From the NCBI GenBank assembly GCA_041570195.1, contig JBFFWQ010000056.1, positions 1 through 35,252 of the forward strand: DNA of 35,252 bases. The letters run 5' to 3'. The notes under the pieces are model-generated. The model was not told where the DNA came from and searched no databases. It worked only from the letters and a program-made list of their open reading frames with translations. This DNA is from UBA11865 sp041570195 (lineage in GTDB: Bacteria; Chloroflexota; Anaerolineae; Promineifilales; Promineifilaceae). Shown here in pieces: positions 29,647 to 35,252 of this stretch. The translations under genes were made by a program, and so were the position numbers. Positions within the stretch are counted from its first letter, which is position 1. Every line of letters starts with the position of its first letter.

Positions 29647-29690
29647 CAGCTACCTGATTGCATCAGCTACCTGATTGCATCAGCTATCTT
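29647..29690. repeat. 17-bp tandem repeat, 2.6 copies
   Basis: CAGCTACCTGATTGCAT is repeated exactly at 29647 and 29664, followed by a partial third copy (CAGCTATCTT). It is iteron-like in form, but no replication gene is nearby. Confidence 0.8.
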
Positions 29691-29839
29691 ACTATAGCAA
29701 AATGGACAATCCGAAGTCAACTGTTGGTCGGGTTTATACGACAGATATGCGCTTGACCGCAGGGCGACAAACGTTGTTGCTGCAGTCGGCCGGCTTGGGG
29801 GCCGGGAGCGTGGCGTTGGGAAGAAGGGGAGCTGAGGTG

Positions 29840-29866
29840 AAAAGGGGCCGGTGCAGAGCCGGCCCC
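29840..29866 (-). terminator. Rho-independent terminator of the giant surface protein gene
   Basis: On the minus strand GGGGCCGG and CCGGCCCC arms (29844-29851 and 29859-29866) form an 8-bp GC stem followed by TTTT. It starts 6 bp after the stop codon at 29873. Confidence 0.85.
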
Positions 29867-29872
29867 CGACAC

Positions 29873-32800
29873 TCACCTAATCACAAATGGCACATATACT
29901 CTTCTCTGATCGGCTAACACGCTAATCGTAACCGTGGCCTCGCCGAAGTTGCCCTGACCATCATAAGCGATCAGGGTGATCGTGTAATCGCCAGGATCGA
30001 GCAAGAGATCGGCCTCGAGGCCCAGCTCGACGACCTGGCCGTCTACAGACCAGGTATAGGTAAAGGCCTCAGCAGGCGTCGCGGCCGCGTCGCTGGCACT
30101 GCCGCTAAGCGTTATCCACTCGTTAACGGCGTACGTGCTGCCGTCGGCCGGGGTATCGATGGTGACGATGGGCGCTGGGTGGGGCACGGTGAATACGCCG
30201 CTCGATTGGGCCTGGACGGTGTGGAAGCCGTCGCTGGCGATCACCTGCACTTTGCCACCTGTGCCGCCCGGCAGGCGGCCTACATCCACCGTGTATTCCG
30301 TCCCCGTCAGATTGCTAGCCACCGGGAACCAATTGTCGCCCCCATCAGGCGAGTAGAGGATGGTGAATTGCAGGGCGTCTCCGTCTTCGTCGCCGGCCGT
30401 CCAGCTGATGATTTCCTCGCCGCTCCATGTGTCCCCATCGCCCGGGGCGGTTACGGTCAGGGTCGGCGGGTTGGGCGAAGCTTCGAGGCTATCCAACACC
30501 TGGCCGTCATGCTTGAGCACGATTCTGACGGCGCCCTCCTGGACCGGGAGCTGGAAATCGAAGCGGACTTCATCGAGGGGCACGCCTTCGGCGTCGGTGA
30601 AGACGGCCGTGAAGGGGGCTGAGAAGAGGAGTTGCTGGCCGGCATTCTCCACCTCGATGCTATAGGCGCCAGTCACGACCGGCGTAGCGTCAACGCCTGG
30701 CAGAGTGAGCAGCGGCGCCAGGCTCCCGCTGCCGTCCTGGTTGACCTGCCCGGAGAGATAATAAACATCGGTGATCGCTTGCGTCGCCTGAATGCCGGCG
30801 TCGGCAACGATGGGTACCAGACGGTCGAACATTTCCCGCCAGCGATAGGGCGAGATCCACTGGATGGGAGTCCCTTTTTTCCAGCAGTAGGACATGAAAT
30901 CATCCCGGGTATCGGGCACGACGGACAAGTGTTCGCCCGCGCCGTCGGTCCAGGGCGTGGTGGTGTCGAAGCCCACCTCCTGGATGTTATCGGTGCCGTC
31001 ATAAGGCCAGGCAGGATCGGGTCCATCGGCTTTGCAGCCCCACGTCTTGTCTTCGTTGTCTTCCGGGTTGGACACGTGGCGGCCCCAGGTGCCGCGGCGG
31101 CTGCGGTCGAGGTTGTGATTGACCTCATGGATCATGGTGGTGGAGTTGAAATCCGAGCCATCGGCTTGCCCGACGACCACAATGCCATTGCCGCCCGAAT
31201 AGATGGGATCGGAGGTGCCGACGGCCTTTGGATCCCGGCCGACCTTGAAACCGTACAACATGTCCGGCAGCGCAGACAGGTTGTTCGAGCTGGCGGCGGC
31301 GATGGTCATCGTGCGCCAGTAATCGTTCAACTCCTTCTTCATCGTGGTGAAGGAAATGGGATTGGTGGTGCCGATTTCGGTCCACGGCCGGTGCACGAAG
31401 GTAACCGACGGCGCCGGTAGCAGCCGCTCCAAGACCAACTCCTGCTCAACCATATCGGCTTGGGTTGGCAGCAGCGGCGCGGCCTTGGTGCCCTCGTTAA
31501 ACGGGAAGACCCAGATGACCGGGACATCCCGCCTGCGGAAGTTGACTGACTCCGTCGCCGCTTTGGTATTCTGGCCAGCCAGGTTCTCGACGACGGCCGT
31601 CAATTGGGTCAGGCCCTCAGTGACCCAACTGTCCGGGAGCAGGAAGTTGGCCGTATGGCTCAAGGCCTCCCGATCGATGGTTTCCGGGATCGTGGCCAGG
31701 GCGACCAGCGGCGAACCGGGTAGATCGAGGCTGTTCCGGCGGCCGTACAGGAAGACCCGGACCGTCGCTTCCGCCTCTACATCGGGGTACACTCGCACCA
31801 CGGTCTCCTTGTCGGCGACCAGGGGCAGGCTGTTGGCGGCGTCCTGGATGGCCTGGGTGACCTCTATCTCAAAGCCGCCCGATCCGATATCAAGCACCCG
31901 GCCGGCGGGCGGATCGGGGTCCAATTTGGAGGGCGCCAGGGTGATGGCGCCTAATTCGGAGAAGTCAGAAGGAAAACCGGCCGGAACTTCATCGTCGAAG
32001 GCCGGCGTCGACGAAATCGCCCGCACGCCCAGGCTAACGGTATCGCCCGGCTCGGCGCCAATGGAGGCCAGGTCGATGCCGATCTCCCAGATACGATGTT
32101 GGCTGCAGACGATCTTGGGCACAAAACCGATGAGCGTGAAACGCAAGCTGCCATCGCCGATGAAACAGCCGAACCCGGCTCCATAGGCCGAACGCAGATC
32201 GGTTGAATTGCGCCGGTCGAAGCTGTTGGGGCCGGTGTATTCTTCCCAGATGAAATCGCCGCCCCCGTCGAGGCGGAAATTGAGGTCAAAGCCGCGGTCG
32301 ATCTGGCGATTGTTCACGACGTCAAAGCTCAGCCAGAAATTGTCGGCGCCGGGGCTGTCCTGGCCATCGTCGGCCAACAGGTCCAGCAAGATGTACAGGC
32401 GGGAGTCGTCGCTGCGGGCGCTGATGAAACCATAGCCCAAATCGACCTTCTTGCCGTAATCCCATTCGCCGCCCCGCAGGTAGCCGTCCAGATCAGGAGG
32501 CGGGTCGGCGTAACCGGCCGTCAGTGAGAAAGCCGGCGCGGGCAGGGCGGTGATGGTCAGGCTCGTTTGGGCAAGTCGCCCCTTATTGCCTTCGGCCAGC
32601 AGGGTGTAGACGCCAGCGGGCACATCAGAAGGTAGAGAGATGAGCTCGTTGAAATTGAGGCTGTCGGCGGCAACGGTGATAGAGCCAGCTATGGGCCAGG
32701 TATCCGGCCCACTTCGCAGCTTGAAGCGAATAAACTCGCCGGCCGACCAGTTGGTGCCCTCGACCCGGATTTCATCGCCCGGGTAAATATCGCCTCCGGT

Positions 32801-35023
32801 GAGGACTGCGATCTCAGAATTGTCCAGGATTTTGACCGTCGCCTGGTCGTCGAAGCCCTTGGTGCCGTCGGCCGTCACTGTGTGCAGCCCGACCGAGGCG
32901 TACTTAGGCAGGGTGATGTCGTAACTGAAGTCGGCCGTGGCCGCGCCGACGCCGTCAAAGGCATGGCCCACGTCCCAGCGGAAGGTGATCGTCTCGCCGA
33001 CGATGGCGTCGAAGATGTTGACGGTCAGGGGCGAGCCGGCGTAACCGTTGGCATTGGGGATCTCGATCCGGCCGGCATGGGTGACGGTGAAGGTGGCCGT
33101 GGCCGTGCCAACGGTGTCCCCGGTGGCTGTCTCAACCACCGGGCCGTTGATGGTGTTGGCGGGCACGTTGAACAAGAAGTCGCCGGCCTGGCCGAAGCAG
33201 CCGCTGCTGGCGTCTACGCCGGTCGACCAGCGAATGGGCTGGTTGTTGGTGTCCGGATAGCCCCATTCGACGGTCACCTGGCTGTTGCCCACCCAGCCAC
33301 AGCCGGAAGCGGCGACAGGATCGCCGGGCAGACCGGTGTCCGGTTCGAGAATCAGGGTCCTGGTGACCACCGTGAAGGGCACGTTCAGTACAAAGCCTGA
33401 ATCGAGGCCGGTGGCCTGAATGGTCTTGGCGCCCAAGGTGGCCGTCACCGGAATCGACAAGGTCGGTTCTGTGGGGCCGCCGGTGGTGATGCAGCCGCCC
33501 TGGCTGGTTCCCCAGGTATCGAAGGTCTGGCCGTTGGCGGTGAAGGCGAAATCGATCTGCTCCTGCGGCAGCCAGCCGCAGCCGGCCAGCGGCACGCGGG
33601 CGCCTGGCGGGCCTTCGTCAGGCGTCAGCACGATGGTCGGGCTTTTCACCCAGTAGGCCGCGGCCGAAACTTGATTAGTATCGCTAAAGGCGATGAGTCC
33701 ATAAAAGCCGTCTTTGGAGCGGGGTATTTTCAAGAGGCCGTCTATGCAGCCGGTAACATCGTCGACGCGCACGTTGGTCAGCGGCGAATTATCCCGCTGC
33801 CACAGGATATTGACCCTTGAGGATCCATCCCAGCCACAGCCGTCGAAGGCGACTTCGAAGTCGGACGGCCCGCGGGTCGGGTTGAGGTGTAGCTGCGAAT
33901 TGCTCTGTTCGAAGGGCAATTCAAGCACGCCGCTCACGCTGCCCCTGGCCTGGATTACATGCTGGCCCGGTTCGGATCCGGGGATGCGTTCACTATCGTC
34001 CAAGTTGAACATGCCTTCGAAACAGCCGTTCGGCTCGACGGTGAAAGTCGCCAACTGGGCTTCGGGCTTGTCCCACCAGATCTCGACCGTTTCGCCAGGC
34101 GCCCAGCTGCAATTGAAGCCTTGAACCAGGACCGAGGTGATGCCGATATCGGTGCCCAGACCAGCCAGGGCAGGCGTCAGCAAGAACAGCGGCTCAAGTA
34201 TGGGCGAGTCGGAGGCGACCCAGAGCGGATCCTGACCGTCGGCCGTGTCGGCCGAGCCTAACCGGGCCGACTGCCCGTTGCCGGTGGCGTCTGAGGCGAA
34301 CTGGCCGGCGCCATCGTCCATGGGCCAGTAAGCGACCAGGCCGGCCTCGTCGCCCTGGAGAGGGGCAAACAAGGTCGAGCGCAGATCCTGCGGGGTGCGA
34401 GCGATATTCCAGACGCGGACCTCGTCGATGGTACCGCTGAAGGCGCCTGTCCAAGCGCCCAGGAACAGGTAGTTGACGTCGGCGACATCGCCGGAATGGG
34501 CAACCGTGCCGGTCAGGAGGCCGTTGTGATAGATGTCCACACTGGCCCCATCATAGATGGCCGCCAGATGATGCCACTCGCCGGCAACCAGGCCGCCGGC
34601 CGCGGTCGTGGTCGACTTGCAGCTAGAGGTGCAAAGTTCCATCCCCCACTGGGAGTGATCGGCGGCCGGCTGGAACATGACCCAGCCGCCGCTGCTGTTC
34701 GGCTGGTCGGCGTCGCGGCCGCTAACCAGGCCTACGTCCGCGCCGGAACCGGTGACTGAATCAGGTTTGACCCAGGTCTCGATGGTGAAGGAGGTGGCGA
34801 AGTCGAAATTGCCGACATCCAGCACCCGGGCGAAGTCGTCAACGCCGTCGAATTGCAGGGCGTAGTTCGTCTGGTTGGCGGCCGTTGGTTCGGCCGCTTC
34901 GCCTGGGCGGTAGGTGGCGGCGAAGACGACGGCGACCAGGGCCAGGGCCAGCAGCGAACCCAGGAGCAGGAGCCTCTGGCCCCCCTGGATCCATCGTCCT
35001 TCCTGTGCAAGTGGTTGGTTCAT
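29873..35023 (-). CDS. Giant secreted multidomain protein: LamG, Ig-like repeats, CBM9-like domain, metzincin-like protease
   Basis: This 1716-aa protein has an N-terminal signal/anchor (RLLLLGSLLALALVAVVFAA, about 17-36). A LamG/concanavalin-like domain (about 50-240) includes FTIETWVKP, GEWHHLAAIYDG and GTIDEVRVWNIARTPQ. Several Ig/IPT-like beta domains with recurrent GCGW and PGxPVxxxGCGW motifs follow (about 280-830). A CBM9/DOMON-like domain begins near LDGYLRGGEWDYG (about 845). A zinc protease domain (about 1175-1400) has HEVNH (H1299, E1300, H1303), probable third ligand H1316, and Met-turn DDFMSYCW (M1377). C-terminal fibronectin/PKD-like domains end in RRVYVPFVIR. The last residues resemble the VYLPLVxR tails of Chloroflexota exported proteins. 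GGGGGA precedes the ATG at 35023, and a terminator follows. It is likely cell-surface; glycan or protein binding and proteolysis are inferred. Confidence 0.85.
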   Translation of the reverse strand: MNQPLAQEGRWIQGGQRLLLLGSLLALALVAVVFAATYRPGEAAEPTAANQTNYALQFDGVDDFARVLDVGNFDFATSFTIETWVKPDSVTGSGADVGLVSGRDADQPNSSGGWVMFQPAADHSQWGMELCTSSCKSTTTAAGGLVAGEWHHLAAIYDGASVDIYHNGLLTGTVAHSGDVADVNYLFLGAWTGAFSGTIDEVRVWNIARTPQDLRSTLFAPLQGDEAGLVAYWPMDDGAGQFASDATGNGQSARLGSADTADGQDPLWVASDSPILEPLFLLTPALAGLGTDIGITSVLVQGFNCSWAPGETVEIWWDKPEAQLATFTVEPNGCFEGMFNLDDSERIPGSEPGQHVIQARGSVSGVLELPFEQSNSQLHLNPTRGPSDFEVAFDGCGWDGSSRVNILWQRDNSPLTNVRVDDVTGCIDGLLKIPRSKDGFYGLIAFSDTNQVSAAAYWVKSPTIVLTPDEGPPGARVPLAGCGWLPQEQIDFAFTANGQTFDTWGTSQGGCITTGGPTEPTLSIPVTATLGAKTIQATGLDSGFVLNVPFTVVTRTLILEPDTGLPGDPVAASGCGWVGNSQVTVEWGYPDTNNQPIRWSTGVDASSGCFGQAGDFLFNVPANTINGPVVETATGDTVGTATATFTVTHAGRIEIPNANGYAGSPLTVNIFDAIVGETITFRWDVGHAFDGVGAATADFSYDITLPKYASVGLHTVTADGTKGFDDQATVKILDNSEIAVLTGGDIYPGDEIRVEGTNWSAGEFIRFKLRSGPDTWPIAGSITVAADSLNFNELISLPSDVPAGVYTLLAEGNKGRLAQTSLTITALPAPAFSLTAGYADPPPDLDGYLRGGEWDYGKKVDLGYGFISARSDDSRLYILLDLLADDGQDSPGADNFWLSFDVVNNRQIDRGFDLNFRLDGGGDFIWEEYTGPNSFDRRNSTDLRSAYGAGFGCFIGDGSLRFTLIGFVPKIVCSQHRIWEIGIDLASIGAEPGDTVSLGVRAISSTPAFDDEVPAGFPSDFSELGAITLAPSKLDPDPPAGRVLDIGSGGFEIEVTQAIQDAANSLPLVADKETVVRVYPDVEAEATVRVFLYGRRNSLDLPGSPLVALATIPETIDREALSHTANFLLPDSWVTEGLTQLTAVVENLAGQNTKAATESVNFRRRDVPVIWVFPFNEGTKAAPLLPTQADMVEQELVLERLLPAPSVTFVHRPWTEIGTTNPISFTTMKKELNDYWRTMTIAAASSNNLSALPDMLYGFKVGRDPKAVGTSDPIYSGGNGIVVVGQADGSDFNSTTMIHEVNHNLDRSRRGTWGRHVSNPEDNEDKTWGCKADGPDPAWPYDGTDNIQEVGFDTTTPWTDGAGEHLSVVPDTRDDFMSYCWKKGTPIQWISPYRWREMFDRLVPIVADAGIQATQAITDVYYLSGQVNQDGSGSLAPLLTLPGVDATPVVTGAYSIEVENAGQQLLFSAPFTAVFTDAEGVPLDEVRFDFQLPVQEGAVRIVLKHDGQVLDSLEASPNPPTLTVTAPGDGDTWSGEEIISWTAGDEDGDALQFTILYSPDGGDNWFPVASNLTGTEYTVDVGRLPGGTGGKVQVIASDGFHTVQAQSSGVFTVPHPAPIVTIDTPADGSTYAVNEWITLSGSASDAAATPAEAFTYTWSVDGQVVELGLEADLLLDPGDYTITLIAYDGQGNFGEATVTISVLADQRRVYVPFVIR

Positions 35024-35252
35024 CTTTTATCCCCCGTTTTCCTGGGTCCCGCCAACACCCTCCCGCGAAGGTCAGCCAAACGGTCAGGCCGGGTCGCCAA
35101 AAGGGGACCCGGTTCGCCGAAGCAGAACGGCATTGGCAGCAGTGCACGATATCAATTGTTTGCCTGTATATGAAAAATGTTCCGGCAAAGGTAAGCTCAA
35201 TAGATACCATATTCGGTCTGAAAGGCAAGGATCTGGCGAGAATCGGGGTGGA
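35024..35252 (-). promoter_or_regulatory. Leader region of the giant surface protein, with a stem-loop
   Basis: On the minus strand a 7-bp stem CCGGGTC/GACCCGG (35089-35095 with 35106-35112) lies about 65-90 nt upstream of the start, within a GC-rich stretch full of GGC/GCC pairs that could be a structured leader. No known riboswitch consensus could be matched. The DNA beyond about 35150 is AT-rich (for example TATACA near 35165) and may hold the promoter. Confidence 0.3.

Larger units (their letters stand above)
29461..29872. other. Intergenic region with 17-bp tandem repeat and palindrome
   Basis: No gene is supported in this 412-bp stretch; short frames on both strands lack family resemblance or good ribosome sites. 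It holds a perfect palindrome CAAAAGGGCCTTTTG (29543-29557), a 17-bp tandem repeat (29647-29690) and the terminator of the next gene. Confidence 0.5.

Noticed and set aside
29468..29674. Short plus-strand frame in the gap before the giant gene
   Set aside because: No family resemblance, odd Trp/Arg-rich composition and no ribosome-binding site.
35089..35200. c-di-GMP (GEMM) or cobalamin riboswitch
   Set aside because: The expected conserved segments (such as GACGCAAAGCC or the B12 box) are not present.

Overview
This 35 kb window is GC-rich chromosomal DNA. It most resembles a member of the Chloroflexota (Anaerolineae or a related class). The pointers are an AfsR/MalT-like LuxR-ATPase-TPR regulator, a giant pentapeptide-repeat protein with 'YDDxTxWPxxFDP' spacers, a DnaQ-DinG helicase, a DUF1786 protein, a proline/threonine-rich lipoprotein, and a 1716-residue surface protein ending in VYVPFVIR, a tail type I associate with Chloroflexota exported proteins. 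The assignment is inferred from protein style. No rRNA, tRNA or CRISPR array was seen.

Layout from left to right: a 3' scrap of glyA at the edge (1-69); a LuxR-type STAND regulator (minus); a small HEAT-repeat protein (plus); a 1334-aa zinc-ribbon/membrane/pentapeptide-repeat protein (minus); a small secreted protein. A compact REP/RAYT unit follows (8201-9243): an orphan Phd/YefM antitoxin and a REP-associated tyrosine transposase, with three copies of a REP-like palindrome, two of which encode the C-termini of the two proteins. Next are a multipass membrane protein (minus), a DUF1786 ASKHA-like protein, an anchored alpha/beta hydrolase, and a SagB-type nitroreductase (minus). The gap 13860-14295 holds six DnaA-box-like 9-mers in 122 bp. 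It is followed by a TTG-started Hsp70-like ATPase whose C-terminal 290 residues read as a six-bladed GyrA-type beta-pinwheel. A three-gene ABC-2 exporter operon, an ATP-grasp ligase (minus), DnaQ-DinG, a nucleoside 2-deoxyribosyltransferase-like protein, a lipoprotein and an acyltransferase-3 membrane protein come next. The right end has a decayed duplicate of the lipoprotein tail, a winged-helix/ferredoxin gene split by one in-frame TAA, and the giant LamG/Ig/CBM9-like/metzincin surface protein (minus).

Across the window, gene borders carry arrays of degenerate 7-bp tandem repeats (AGCNNNN, GAGTTNN, CACTGNN, CAGTNNN and others). Several start at or run into stop codons, and one forms a perfect 17-bp hairpin in a 5' leader. 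These resemble the heptanucleotide STRR repeats of heterocystous cyanobacteria in form.

Most promising for follow-up: the Hsp70-GyrA-pinwheel fusion, the DnaA-box cluster immediately upstream of it, the multi-family heptamer arrays, and the REP palindromes turned into protein tails.
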